Shown here piece after piece: positions 43,768-52,830 of a stretch of DNA of 64,000 bases; the stretch's first letter is position 1, and every line of letters starts with the position of its first letter. Below the pieces are notes generated by a model that saw only the letters and a program-made list of their open reading frames with translations, did not search any database and was not told where the DNA came from. A program made the translations under genes and the position numbers. Source of the DNA: Streptomyces sp. A 4/2 (GTDB taxonomy: Bacteria; Actinomycetota; Actinomycetes; Streptomycetales; Streptomycetaceae); contig NZ_CALNVW010000039.1 of assembly GCF_940670765.1 (NCBI RefSeq), forward strand, positions 62,001-126,000, in the 5' to 3' direction.

Positions 43768-44568
43768 TCAGACGTTGACGCCGTGTGAACGCAGGTACGC
43801 GACCGGGTCGATGTCGGAACCGTAGTCGGGGCTCGTACGCGCCTCGAAGTGGAGGTGCGGGCCGGTGACGTTGCCGGTGGCGCCGGAGAGCGCGATCTGC
43901 TGGTCCGAGGTGACGGACTGGCCGACCGAGACGCCGATGGACGAGAGGTGGCCGTACTGGGTGTACGTACCGTCGTTCATCTTGATGACGACGTTGTTGC
44001 CGTACGCGCCGCCCCAGCCCGCCTCGACGACGGTGCCCGCGCCCACGGCGTGCACCGGGGTGCCGCTCGCCGCGTGGAAGTCGATGCCGGTGTGACTGCC
44101 GGAGGACCAGAGATTGCCGCCGGTCCGGTAACCGGTGGAGACGTACGAGCCGGTCACGGGGGCCACATAGGCATTGAGGCGCTTGCGCTCCGCGTCGCGG
44201 GCCGCACGCTCCCGGCCGGCCTTCGCCTTCGCGGCTGCCTCGGCCCGCGCCTTGGCCTTCGCTTCCGCCTTCGCCTTGGCGACCGCCTTGGCCCTGGCCT
44301 CCGCCTTCGCCGCGGCCTGCTCGGCCTCGTACTGCTGCGCGACGGCCTGGGCGGCGATCCGGTCGGCGACGGAATCGCCGACAAGGATGGTCCGTTCCAG
44401 GTTGACTTCCTGCGCGGAGGGAGCCTTGACGTCGTCGGCCATCGCCGGGGACGCGAGAGTGCCGATGACACCCGCGGTGGCGAGGGTGGCCACACCGGCC
44501 ACGGTCGCAGTCCTGCGGGTCAGACGGTTCGGGGCACGGTGCTTACCGGCAGGGCGGGTGAACGCCAT
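43768..44568 (-). CDS. Secreted M23-family (LytM-type) peptidoglycan endopeptidase
   Basis: A 266-residue exported protein. Signal peptide about 1-44 (cleavage near ASPAMA-DD), a 50-residue Ala/Lys/Glu helical linker (about 80-130, AEARAKAVAKAKAEAKAK), then the zinc endopeptidase domain with SHTGIDFH (H159, D163), GYGHL-like QYGHLS and GPHLHFE (H238, H240). It should cut peptide cross-links in peptidoglycan. A c-di-AMP riboswitch precedes it, as described for several Streptomyces wall-hydrolase genes. An intrinsic terminator follows. Confidence 0.93.
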   Translation of the reverse strand: MAFTRPAGKHRAPNRLTRRTATVAGVATLATAGVIGTLASPAMADDVKAPSAQEVNLERTILVGDSVADRIAAQAVAQQYEAEQAAAKAEARAKAVAKAKAEAKAKARAEAAAKAKAGRERAARDAERKRLNAYVAPVTGSYVSTGYRTGGNLWSSGSHTGIDFHAASGTPVHAVGAGTVVEAGWGGAYGNNVVIKMNDGTYTQYGHLSSIGVSVGQSVTSDQQIALSGATGNVTGPHLHFEARTSPDYGSDIDPVAYLRSHGVNV

Positions 44569-44582
44569 GAAGTGGCTGGTCC

Positions 44583-44735
44583 TTTCCTTCCTTCTCGCCT
44601 ACCGGGTTAGCTGACGGGTTCGGAGCAGGAAGGTCTCCTACGGGCCGGCTCCACGCGGAGCGGCCCGATTCACCCCAGGGACTGCGTGGGTCCCCGGCTC
44701 CCCAGGCTCGCGCCTGACGGGGACTCGGCGATCGC
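44583..44735 (-). ncRNA. ydaO-type c-di-AMP riboswitch
   Basis: Read on the minus strand the leader contains the conserved blocks of this riboswitch in order: GCCGAGTCCCCGTC, GGGGTGAATC, GACCTTCCTGCTCCGAACC and CAGCTAACCCGGTAGGCG. These match the actinobacterial ydaO aptamer consensus that I recall from rpfA and other wall-hydrolase leaders. It ends about 15 bases before the start codon, next to the ribosome site, so ligand could act on translation as well as transcription. c-di-AMP binding normally turns the gene off. Confidence 0.9.
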
Positions 44736-44776
44736 TGTTCGGCGCCGCGATCGCGGCTTACGTCCGACGAACAGCG
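44733..44776. repeat. Inverted repeat at the 5' side of the riboswitch
   Basis: CGCTGTTCG (44733-44741) and CGAACAGCG (44768-44776) are perfect inverted repeats enclosing a second palindrome, CCGCGATCGCGG. In the leader RNA this would be a separate hairpin just upstream of the aptamer, or an operator at the promoter. Confidence 0.6.
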
Positions 44777-44892
44777 AGTGAGACGCTAAACGGTGGTTGT
44801 CGGTTGAACCAAACAGATGGGCAGTTTTGTCGGTCATGCCACAGGAAATACAGGCAACCTTGCGAATAAACCGGACATCGCGTGCGCACATC

Positions 44893-44977
44893 GGACACAG
44901 AAGTGGGTGCGTAAGAGACACCGGAAACCGGTGCGCAGCGGACACCGGAAGCGGGTGCCCGGCGGACACGGAACAGG
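44893..44977. repeat. 3.5 copies of a 24-bp tandem repeat
   Basis: Head-to-tail units at 44893-44916, 44917-44940 and 44941-44964, plus a partial at 44965, share GACACCGGAA...GGGTGC. The units are 60-75% alike. The stretch lies between the M23 promoter side and the M16 terminator; no gene with a start signal covers it. Confidence 0.65.
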
Positions 44978-45010
44978 ACTCCGGCGGCAGCCGAGCCGCC
45001 GGAGTCCTGT
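44973..45010 (-). terminator. Terminator hairpin after the M16 peptidase pair
   Basis: A perfect 16-bp stem (ACAGGACTCCGGCGGC, 44973-44988, with 44995-45010) and six-base loop, about 40 bases beyond the stop of the second M16 gene. Confidence 0.85.
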
Positions 45011-45049
45011 CCGTCCTTCACTCCCCCGCGCCCGCGGGGCAGCCGGGGG

Positions 45050-46441
45050 TCAGCCCGCGACCACCGTCACCTCGCCGATGCCCAGCGCCCTGACCGGCTC
45101 CGCGATCTGCGCGGCGTCACCCACCAGCACCGTCACCAGGCGGTCGTCGGGGAAGGCGCTGACGACCGCCGCGGTCGCCTCGACCGTGCCCGTCGCCGCG
45201 AGACGCGCGTACAGCTGCGCCTGGAAGTCGTCCGGCAGGTGCTGCTCGACCTGGTCCGCGAGGGTGCCCGCGACCGCGTCGGCCGTCTCGTACTTCAGCG
45301 GGGCGACGCCCACCAGGTTCTGCACGGCCACGTCCCGCTCGGCGTCGGTGAGACCACCGGCGGCCAGGGTCCGCAGCACCTTCCAGAGGTCGTCGAGCGC
45401 GGGCCCGGTCGACTCCGTGTCCACCGAACCGCTGATGGCGAGCATCGCCGCGCCGGTCCCGTCCGGCGCGGAGCGGAGCACCTGGCTGAAGGCGCGCACC
45501 CCGTAGGTGTAGCCCTTCTCCTCACGCAGCACCCGGTCCAGCCGGGACGTGAGGGTGCCGCCCAGGCAGTACGTACCGAGAACCTGCGCGGGCCAGACGC
45601 GGTCGTGCCGGTCGGCGCCGATGCGGCCGATGAGCAGCTGCGTCTGGACGGCCCCGGGACGGTCCACGATGACCACCCGGCCCGTGTCGTCCGCGGTGAT
45701 GGGCGCCACCGGCCGGGGCGTGCCCGCGCTGCCCTTCCAGTCGCCGAGGGTGTCGGCGAGCAGGCCGTCCAGGTCGGTGCCGGTGAGGTCACCGACGATC
45801 ACCGCGGTGGCCGTCGCGGGCCGGACGTACGCCTCGTAGAAGGAGCGGACGCCCGCCGCGTCGATGCGCGCCACCGTCTCCTCGGTGCCCTGCCGCGGGC
45901 GTGACATGCGCGCGGTGGCGGGGAACAGCTCCTTGGAGAGCTGCTTGGCCGCGCGGCGGGCCGGGTTGGCCAGCTCGTGCGGGATCTCGTCGAGGCGGTT
46001 GCCCACGAGCCGTTCGATCTCGCTCTCCGCGAAGGCGGGCGCGCGCAGCGCGTCGGCGAGCAGGCCGACCGCCTTGGGCAGCCGGGAGACCGGGACCTCC
46101 AGGGAGATCCGGACACCGGGGTGGTCGGCGTGCGCGTCGAGGGTGGCACCGCAGCGCTCCAGCTCCGCGGCGAACTCCTCGGCGGTGTGCTTGTCGGTGC
46201 CCTCGGAGAAGGCCCGCGCCATGATCGTGGCGATGCCGTCGAGCCCTTCCGGCTCGGCGTCCAGCGGGGCGTCGAGGCTGATCTCGACGGCCACCACCTG
46301 CTGTCCGGGGCGGTGGCAGCGCAGCACGGTCAGGCCGTTGGGGAGCGTGGACCGCTCGGGGGCCGGGAAGGCCCAGGGCCTGGCGGTACCCGCCTGCGGC
46401 TGCGGGTGGAAGGTCATGCTCACGGTTGCGGCGTCGGTCAC
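45050..46441 (-). CDS. M16-family peptidase-like protein, non-catalytic partner
   Basis: A 463-residue M16B-type protein with two repeated half-domains. At the position of the zinc motif it reads IATIMARAFSEGTDKHTAEEF, so HxxEH is missing and it cannot bind zinc in the usual way. It keeps the C-terminal half motif EEKGYTYGVRAFSQ with the substrate-binding Arg/Tyr pair. In heterodimeric M16B enzymes this is the partner that completes the active site. The GTG start overlaps the active subunit stop (GTGA). Confidence 0.87.
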   Translation of the reverse strand: MTDAATVSMTFHPQPQAGTARPWAFPAPERSTLPNGLTVLRCHRPGQQVVAVEISLDAPLDAEPEGLDGIATIMARAFSEGTDKHTAEEFAAELERCGATLDAHADHPGVRISLEVPVSRLPKAVGLLADALRAPAFAESEIERLVGNRLDEIPHELANPARRAAKQLSKELFPATARMSRPRQGTEETVARIDAAGVRSFYEAYVRPATATAVIVGDLTGTDLDGLLADTLGDWKGSAGTPRPVAPITADDTGRVVIVDRPGAVQTQLLIGRIGADRHDRVWPAQVLGTYCLGGTLTSRLDRVLREEKGYTYGVRAFSQVLRSAPDGTGAAMLAISGSVDTESTGPALDDLWKVLRTLAAGGLTDAERDVAVQNLVGVAPLKYETADAVAGTLADQVEQHLPDDFQAQLYARLAATGTVEATAAVVSAFPDDRLVTVLVGDAAQIAEPVRALGIGEVTVVAG

Positions 46442-47787
46442 AGGTCCGCCTCGTCAGTCCGGGTGTTGTCGTCGGTCTCGTCCGCCGTGACGGGCTCGTA
46501 CACGAGCACGGCGCGGTTGTCGGGGCGCAGCCGCGCCTTCGCGACCTCCTGCACCTCTTCTGCCGTGATGTCCAGCACCCGCTGCACGGCGCTCAGCGCG
46601 AGCTGCGGGTCGCCGAACAGCACGGCGTACCTGCACAGTTCGTCGGCCCGGCCGGCGACCGTACCCAGCCGGTCCAGCCATTCGCGCTCCAGCTGGGCCT
46701 GCGCGCGCTCCATCTCCTCGGCCGTGGGGCCCTCGGCGGCGAAGCGGGCCAGCTCCTCGTCCACCGCGGACTCGATCTGCGGGACCTCGACCCCGCCCGA
46801 CGTCTTGACGTCCAACCAGCCGAGCGAGGGCGCACCGGCCAGCCGCAGCAGGCCGAAGCCCGCGGCGACCGCTGTCCGGTCCCGCCGGACCAGGCGGTTG
46901 TGCAGCAGCGACGACTCGCCGCCGCCCAGGATGGTCAGCGCGATGTCGGCCGCGTCGCACGCGCGCGTGCCGTCCTCCGGGAGCCGGTAGGCGGCCATCA
47001 GCGCACGCGAGGGGACCTCCTCGTGGACCTCTTCGCGCACCTCGGCGCCGAGGGTGTCGGGGAGGCCGCCGTCGCGCGGCGGCTGCTTGCCGTCGTGGGA
47101 CGGGATGGTGCCGAAGTACTTCTCGACCCAGGCCAGCGTCTGCTCGGGGTCGATGTCGCCGACGACCGACAGGACCGCGTTGTTGGGCGCGTAGTTCTTA
47201 CGGAAGAAGTCCCGTGCGTCCTCCAGCGTCGCGGCGTCCAGGTCGGCCATCGACCCGATCGGCGTGTGGTGGTACGGGTGGCCCTCGGGGTACGAGAGGG
47301 CGGTCAGCTTCTCGAACGCCGTGCCGTACGGCACGTTGTCGTAGCGCTGGCGCCGCTCGTTCTTGACGACGTCCCGCTGGTTCTCCATGGACTCCTCGTC
47401 GAGCGCGGCGAGCAGCGAGCCCATCCGGTCCGCCTCCAGCCAGAGAGCGAGCTCCAGTTGGTGTGTGGGCATCGTCTCGAAGTAGTTGGTGCGCTCGAAG
47501 CTGGTGGTGCCGTTGAGCGATCCTCCGGCCCCCTGTACCAGCTCGAAGTGACCGTTGCCCTCGACCTGCCCGGAGCCCTGGAACATCAGGTGCTCGAAGA
47601 GGTGGGCGAGTCCGGTACGCCCCTTGACCTCGTGCCGTGAACCGACGTCGTACCAGAGGCAGACCGCCGCCACCGGGGTCAGGTGGTCCTCGGAGAGCAC
47701 CACCCGCAGGCCGTTGGCCAGCCGGTGCTCGGTCGCTGTCAGGCCGCCGGAAGCGGCCTCGGCTGTGGCCGTGTGACCCATGGGCAT
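46438..47787 (-). CDS. M16-family zinc peptidase, catalytic subunit
   Basis: A 449-residue insulinase-family metallopeptidase. The inverted zinc motif is HLFEH (62-66) with the downstream glutamate about 75 residues later (ENQRDVVKNERRQRYDN). No signal peptide is visible, so it is probably cytoplasmic and acts on peptides. The ATG at 47787 has GAAGGGACG upstream. It is translated with the non-catalytic partner encoded next. Divergent from parC across 180 bases. Confidence 0.9.
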   Translation of the reverse strand: MPMGHTATAEAASGGLTATEHRLANGLRVVLSEDHLTPVAAVCLWYDVGSRHEVKGRTGLAHLFEHLMFQGSGQVEGNGHFELVQGAGGSLNGTTSFERTNYFETMPTHQLELALWLEADRMGSLLAALDEESMENQRDVVKNERRQRYDNVPYGTAFEKLTALSYPEGHPYHHTPIGSMADLDAATLEDARDFFRKNYAPNNAVLSVVGDIDPEQTLAWVEKYFGTIPSHDGKQPPRDGGLPDTLGAEVREEVHEEVPSRALMAAYRLPEDGTRACDAADIALTILGGGESSLLHNRLVRRDRTAVAAGFGLLRLAGAPSLGWLDVKTSGGVEVPQIESAVDEELARFAAEGPTAEEMERAQAQLEREWLDRLGTVAGRADELCRYAVLFGDPQLALSAVQRVLDITAEEVQEVAKARLRPDNRAVLVYEPVTADETDDNTRTDEADL

Positions 47788-47967
47788 GTACGTCCCTTCG
47801 CTCGCGTGTGTTGACCGCGTTGAATGCTGTCCTGCCACTGTATGCAAGCGCGCTGACACCTGGCAGCCACCCGGGCGTCCCCGGGTCGCGGTCGGTGTTG
47901 TCGGTGGGACAGTCCACAATGGTCGGCATCAGTACCGGACCAGGCACGTGAAGGAGCCGCAGCAGCG

Positions 47968-50415
47968 ATGGCCCGCCGCAGCACGAAGACCCCGCCGCCG
48001 GAGGACTTCGAGGAGAAGATTCTCGACATCGACGTCGTCGATGAAATGGAGAACTCCTACCTGGAGTACGCGTACTCGGTGATCTACTCACGGGCCCTGC
48101 CGGACGCCCGTGACGGCATGAAGCCCGTCCACCGCCGCATCGTCTACCAGATGAGCGAGATGGGGCTGCGCCCCGACCGCAGCTATGTGAAGTGCGCCCG
48201 TGTCGTCGGCGAGGTCATGGGCAAGCTGCACCCGCACGGCGACGCCTCCATCTACGACGCCCTGGTGCGGATGTCGCAGCCCTTCTCGATGCGGCTCCCG
48301 CTGGTCGACGGTCACGGCAACTTCGGCTCCCTCGGCAACGACGACCCGCCCGCCGCCATGCGGTACACCGAGTGCCGGATGGCTGACGCCACGTCACTGA
48401 TGACGGAGTCGACCGACGAGAACACCGTCGATTTCCAGCCGAACTACGACGGCCAGGAGCGCGAGCCCGTCGTACTCCCCGCCGCCTATCCGAACCTGCT
48501 GGTCAACGGCGCGTCCGGGATCGCGGTCGGGATGGCGACGAACATGCCGCCGCACAATCTGGGCGAGGTCATCGCCGCGGCCCGGCATCTGATCAAGCAC
48601 CCCGGTGCGGATCTCGACTCGCTGATGCGTTTCGTGCCCGGACCCGACCTGCCGACCGGCGGCCGGATCGTGGGGCTCGACGGCATCAAGGACGCCTACG
48701 CGTCGGGCCGCGGCACCTTCAAGATCCGCGCCACGACGACGATCCAGGACGTCACCCCGCGCCGCAAGGGCATCGTCGTCACCGAACTGCCCTTCGCGGT
48801 CGGCCCGGAGAAGGTCCGCGCCAAGATCAAGGACCTGGTGGCTTCGAAGAAGCTCCAGGGCATCGCCGACCTGAAGGACCTCACCGACCGTGCGCACGGT
48901 CTGCGGCTGGTCATCGAGGTGAAGAACGGCTTCGTACCGGAAGCCGTTCTGGAACAGCTCTACAAGCTCACCCCGATGGAGGAGTCCTTCGGGATCAACA
49001 ACGTCGCGCTGGTGGACGGGCAGCCGCTGACGCTGGGGCTCAAGGAGCTGCTGGAGGTCTATCTCGACCACCGCTTCTCGGTCGTCAGGCGCCGCAGCGA
49101 GTTCCGCAGGGGCAAGCGGCAGGACCGGCTGCATCTGGTCCTGGGCCTGCTCGTGGCGCTGCTCGACATCGACGAGGTCATCCGGCTCATCCGCTCCAGC
49201 GACAACTCGGCACAGGCCAAGGAGCGGCTGATCTCGCACTTCTCGCTGAGCGAGATCCAGACCCAGTACATCCTGGACACACCGCTGCGCCGGCTCACCC
49301 GGTTCGACCGGATCGAGCTGGAGAGCGAGCGCGACCGGCTGAACAGCGAGATCGAGGAACTGACCAAGATCCTTGAGTCGGACGCGGAGCTGCGCAAGCT
49401 GGTCTCGGGCGAACTGGCCGCGGTGGCGAAGAAGTTCTCCACCGACCGGCGCACGGTCCTGCTGGAGTCCGCGGGCACCCCGCTCGCCGCGACCTCGCTG
49501 GAGGTCGCCGACGACCCGTGCCGGGTGCTCCTGTCGTCGACGGGCCTGCTGGCCCGTACGGCCACCGCCGAGCCGCTGAGCACCGAGGGGCAGAAGCGCA
49601 CCAAGCACGACGTGGTGGTCTCGGCCGTCCCGGCGACCGCGCGCGGTGACATCGGGGTGGTCACCTCGGCCGGTCGGCTGCTGCGGGTCGCGGTGATCGA
49701 TCTGCCGCAGCTGCCGGACACCGCCTCCGCGCCCAATCTGGCGGGCGGCGCGCAGATCTCGGAGTTCGTCTCGCTCGCGGACGACGAGCAGGTCGTCTGT
49801 CTCAGCACGGTGGACGAGGCCTCACCCGGGCTGGCGATCGGCACCGAGCAGGGCATCGTGAAGCGGGTGGTGCCCGACTACCCGCCCAACAAGGACGAGT
49901 TGGAGGTCATCGGCCTGCGGGACGGTGACCGGATCGTCGGCGCGGTCGAACTGCGGACCGGCGAGGAGGACCTGGTCTTCATCACCGACGACGCGCAGCT
50001 GCTGCGCTATCCGGCCGGGCAGGTACGGCCGCAGGGCCGCCCGGCGGGCGGGATGGCAGGCATCAAGCTGGCCGAGGGCGCCAAGGTGATCTCGTTCACC
50101 GCGGTGGACCCGGCGGCGGACGCGGTGGTCTTCACGATCGCGGGCTCGCACGGCACGCTGGACGACTCGGTGCGTACGGCGAAGCTGACGCCGTTCGACC
50201 AGTACCCGCGCAAGGGGCGGGCGACCGGAGGGGTGCGCTGCCAGCGCTTCCTGAAGGGGGAGGACCTGCTGGTGCTGGCCTGGGCGAGCGAGGCCCCCGC
50301 CAGGGCCGCCACGGCGAACGGCACCCCGGCGGAGCTGCCCGAACCGGACCCGCGCCGTGACGGCTCGGGCGTCCCGTTCGCCCCGGCGGTGGCGACGCTC
50401 GCGGGGCCCGTGTAG
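47968..50415 (+). CDS. parC: DNA topoisomerase IV subunit A (ParC-type)
   Basis: An 815-residue type IIA topoisomerase subunit that breaks and rejoins DNA to separate daughter chromosomes. Breakage domain: DARDGMKPVHRRIVY, HPHGDASIYDALVRM, and catalytic Y133 in AMRYTECRM. A coiled-coil tower follows, then a C-terminal beta-pinwheel (about 500-790). The GyrA-box (QRRGGKG-like) is not present, which together with the length and gene context favours ParC over GyrA. ATG at 47968. No partner parE is visible in the window. An inverted repeat follows the stop. Confidence 0.87.
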   Translation: MARRSTKTPPPEDFEEKILDIDVVDEMENSYLEYAYSVIYSRALPDARDGMKPVHRRIVYQMSEMGLRPDRSYVKCARVVGEVMGKLHPHGDASIYDALVRMSQPFSMRLPLVDGHGNFGSLGNDDPPAAMRYTECRMADATSLMTESTDENTVDFQPNYDGQEREPVVLPAAYPNLLVNGASGIAVGMATNMPPHNLGEVIAAARHLIKHPGADLDSLMRFVPGPDLPTGGRIVGLDGIKDAYASGRGTFKIRATTTIQDVTPRRKGIVVTELPFAVGPEKVRAKIKDLVASKKLQGIADLKDLTDRAHGLRLVIEVKNGFVPEAVLEQLYKLTPMEESFGINNVALVDGQPLTLGLKELLEVYLDHRFSVVRRRSEFRRGKRQDRLHLVLGLLVALLDIDEVIRLIRSSDNSAQAKERLISHFSLSEIQTQYILDTPLRRLTRFDRIELESERDRLNSEIEELTKILESDAELRKLVSGELAAVAKKFSTDRRTVLLESAGTPLAATSLEVADDPCRVLLSSTGLLARTATAEPLSTEGQKRTKHDVVVSAVPATARGDIGVVTSAGRLLRVAVIDLPQLPDTASAPNLAGGAQISEFVSLADDEQVVCLSTVDEASPGLAIGTEQGIVKRVVPDYPPNKDELEVIGLRDGDRIVGAVELRTGEEDLVFITDDAQLLRYPAGQVRPQGRPAGGMAGIKLAEGAKVISFTAVDPAADAVVFTIAGSHGTLDDSVRTAKLTPFDQYPRKGRATGGVRCQRFLKGEDLLVLAWASEAPARAATANGTPAELPEPDPRRDGSGVPFAPAVATLAGPV

Positions 50416-50430
50416 CCGGTACGGCTCACT

Positions 50431-50477
50431 CGCCGAAGCGGACGGGACCGGCCGGGCCGGGTCAGTCCGCTTCGGCG
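50431..50477. terminator. Inverted repeat at the convergent end of parC and the GTPase gene
   Basis: CGCCGAAGCGGAC (50431-50443) and its exact complement (50465-50477) flank a 21-base loop. The right arm overlaps the stop codon and last codons of the convergent GTPase gene. It can serve parC and, less well, the GTPase gene. Confidence 0.7.
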
Positions 50478-51604
50478 AAGGCGTCCGCTCCGGCGAAGGC
50501 GTCCGCTCCGGCGAAGGCGTCCGCTCCGGCCTGCCCGGGGTCGGCCTCGTCTGTTCCGGCCGGATCCGGTACGTACCGCAGCACGCCCCACATGGATTCC
50601 GGGCGGACGTCCTGCGGTGCCGGCTCCCGGCAGCCGTCGAGCTGTTCCCGCACCGCGTCCGCGTCGATGCCCGACCCGATGAGGACCAGCTGCGTCAGGG
50701 GTTCCCCGTCCCCGGCCCGCGCCATCGGATAGAAGCGCAGGAAGTTCCCCACCGCGTGCAGGCTGTACCGCTCACGGTGGCCCGGGACGTCGAAGTGGAC
50801 GAACCCCTTGATGCGGTACAGGCCGTCTGGCCTGCCGTCGAGGAAGTCCATCAGCCGTCGCGGATTCACCGGCTCCGGTGCGACGAACTCGACGCTCTCG
50901 TACCGCGCGTGCAGATGACGGCGGTGATCGCCGTCCTCCTCCGCCGCCGCGTCTTCCCCGTCGGCGCGCAGGTCGTCGAAGGAGAGCTGACCGATGCGTT
51001 CGCCGCCGGGCCTGCGGTCGATGAGCAGCTCCGGGTCGACCTGCCCGTACGACGCGCGGACCACCGGGGTGCCCGCGGCCTGCTCGCCGATCACCGCGAC
51101 GATCCGCTCCTGCTCCGGTCCGTCCACCCGGTCGGCCTTGTTGACGACGACCAGATCGGCGAGGGTCAGATGGCGGTCGGTCTCCGGGTGGCGGGCGCGG
51201 GTGGCATCGAACTCGGCGGCGTCGACGATCTGGACGAGCCCCCCGTACACGATGTGCGGGTTCTCGCTCGCCAGGATCATCCTGATGAGCTCCTGCGGCT
51301 CGGCGAGACCGCTCGCCTCGATGACGATGACGTCGATCCGCAGGTCGGGGCGGGCCAGCCGGGCCAGATAGTCGTCGAGCTCGCTGGTGTCGACGGCGCA
51401 GCACAGACAGCCGTTGCCGAGCGAGACCATCGAGTCGACCTGACCCGCCACGGTCATCGCGTCGATCTCGATGGCGCCGAAGTCATTGACGACGGCGCCG
51501 ATACGCGTGCCCCTGCTCTGCCGGAGCAGATGGTTGAGCACGGTGGTCTTACCGGAGCCGAGGTATCCCGCGAGAACGACGACGGGCACGGGTTTCCTGG
51601 ACAT
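50462..51604 (-). CDS. CobW/COG0523-family GTPase (metal chaperone type)
   Basis: A 380-residue G3E GTPase. P-loop GYLGSGKTT (13-21), the metal motif GCLCC (C66, C68, C69), the guanine motif VVNKAD, and a CobW C-terminal domain (about 230-345). Between the domains is an acidic histidine-containing stretch (DAAAEEDGDHRRHLH) that may bind metal. Such proteins deliver zinc or cobalt to apo-enzymes; a zinc-sensor site was not seen. The extreme C-terminus carries three GADAFA repeats and ends FAEAD. Confidence 0.87.
   Translation of the reverse strand: MSRKPVPVVVLAGYLGSGKTTVLNHLLRQSRGTRIGAVVNDFGAIEIDAMTVAGQVDSMVSLGNGCLCCAVDTSELDDYLARLARPDLRIDVIVIEASGLAEPQELIRMILASENPHIVYGGLVQIVDAAEFDATRARHPETDRHLTLADLVVVNKADRVDGPEQERIVAVIGEQAAGTPVVRASYGQVDPELLIDRRPGGERIGQLSFDDLRADGEDAAAEEDGDHRRHLHARYESVEFVAPEPVNPRRLMDFLDGRPDGLYRIKGFVHFDVPGHRERYSLHAVGNFLRFYPMARAGDGEPLTQLVLIGSGIDADAVREQLDGCREPAPQDVRPESMWGVLRYVPDPAGTDEADPGQAGADAFAGADAFAGADAFAEAD
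50475..50528. repeat. Three perfect 18-bp repeats inside the end of the CobW-type gene
   Basis: GCGAAGGCGTCCGCTCCG is repeated exactly at 50475, 50493 and 50511. On the minus strand it encodes GADAFA, extending the protein after GTDEADPGQA. The repeat number could vary without shifting the frame. Confidence 0.9.
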
Positions 51605-51642
51605 GGGCCCCGATTTTAGTCAGCCCCGCACCGCACCTGCGA

Positions 51643-52788
51643 TCAGCCCCGGCCCGCGTCCGGCACCGGCTGTGGCGCAGGGGGTCCCACATAGCGGGCG
51701 GCAGGGCGGATGATCTTGGAGTCCGCCGCCTGTTCCAGGATGTTGGCGCTCCAGCCGACCACCCGCGCCGCGCAGAAGGTGGGCGTGAACATCTCCCGCG
51801 GCAGTCCGCACAGCTCCATGACGACCCCGGCGTAGAACTCGACGTTGGTGTGCAGCTCACGGCCCGGCTTGAGTTCGGCCAGGATGGCCTCCACCCTCTC
51901 CTCGACCTGCACGGCGAAGTCGACCAGGGGGCCGCCGAACTGCTGGGCGATGCCGCGCAGCATCCGGGAGCGCGGATCCTCGGTGCGGTAGACCGGGTGG
52001 CCGAAGCCCATGATCCGCTCCCCCGCCAGGACCTTCTCCCGTATCCAGGGGTCGATGCGGTCCGGTACGGCGATGGCGTCGAGGGTGTCCAGGGCGCGGC
52101 TCGGCGCCCCGCCGTGCAGCGGTCCGGACAGTGCGCCGACCGCGCCGACCAGGCAGGCCGCCACATCGGCGCCGGTGGACGCGATGACCCGGGCGGTGAA
52201 CGTCGAGGCGTTGAAGCCGTGGTCGACGGTGGAGACGAGGTACTGCTCCACGGCCCGCGCCTTCACCGGATCGGGCTCCGAACCGGTGAGCATGTACAGG
52301 TAGTTGGCCGCACAGGACAGGTCGTCGCGCGGCTCGACCGGGTCGAGACCGCGGCCGAGCCGGTGCAGTGCGGTGAGCAGGGTCGGTACGGCCGCGCAGG
52401 CGGCGAGGGCGTCGGCGGTGCGCCGGTCCGCGTCGATGTCGTAGACGGGCCGGAACCCGCCCGCCGCGCCGAGCAGCGAGAGCGCGGTACGCAGCCCGGC
52501 CAGCGGGCCCGATCCCGCTCGGGCCAGCGCGGGCAGCACCTCGCGCACCTCGGCCGGAAGCCGGCGCAGTTCGGCGGTCCTGGCGGTGAAGGCCGCGCTC
52601 TGCGCCGCGTCCGGGAGCGCGCCGTGGACCATCAGGTACCAGACGTCCTCGAAGCTGCGGGTCTGCGCGAGGTCCACCGCCGAGTACTGGCGGTAGTGGT
52701 AGAAGCCTTCGCGACCCCGGACGTCACCGAGTGCGGTGTCCGTGACGACGACGCCCGCGAGCCCTCGTGGGGCGGTGATGGTGGACAT
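51643..52788 (-). CDS. Citrate synthase / 2-methylcitrate synthase family protein
   Basis: A 381-residue condensing enzyme that joins acetyl-CoA (or propionyl-CoA) with oxaloacetate. Catalytic histidines in LSGPLHGGAPS and GFGHPVYRTEDPR; further conserved parts are VDHGFNASTFTARVIASTGAD and the C-terminal ARYVGPP. Which acyl-CoA is preferred cannot be told. The ATG at 52788 has a perfect AGGAGG. It is divergent from a second, longer homologue. Confidence 0.88.
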   Translation of the reverse strand: MSTITAPRGLAGVVVTDTALGDVRGREGFYHYRQYSAVDLAQTRSFEDVWYLMVHGALPDAAQSAAFTARTAELRRLPAEVREVLPALARAGSGPLAGLRTALSLLGAAGGFRPVYDIDADRRTADALAACAAVPTLLTALHRLGRGLDPVEPRDDLSCAANYLYMLTGSEPDPVKARAVEQYLVSTVDHGFNASTFTARVIASTGADVAACLVGAVGALSGPLHGGAPSRALDTLDAIAVPDRIDPWIREKVLAGERIMGFGHPVYRTEDPRSRMLRGIAQQFGGPLVDFAVQVEERVEAILAELKPGRELHTNVEFYAGVVMELCGLPREMFTPTFCAARVVGWSANILEQAADSKIIRPAARYVGPPAPQPVPDAGRG

Positions 52789-52830
52789 GGTCTCCTCCTG
52801 CTTCCTGCCTCTGTCATCAGCGTCTGCGTC

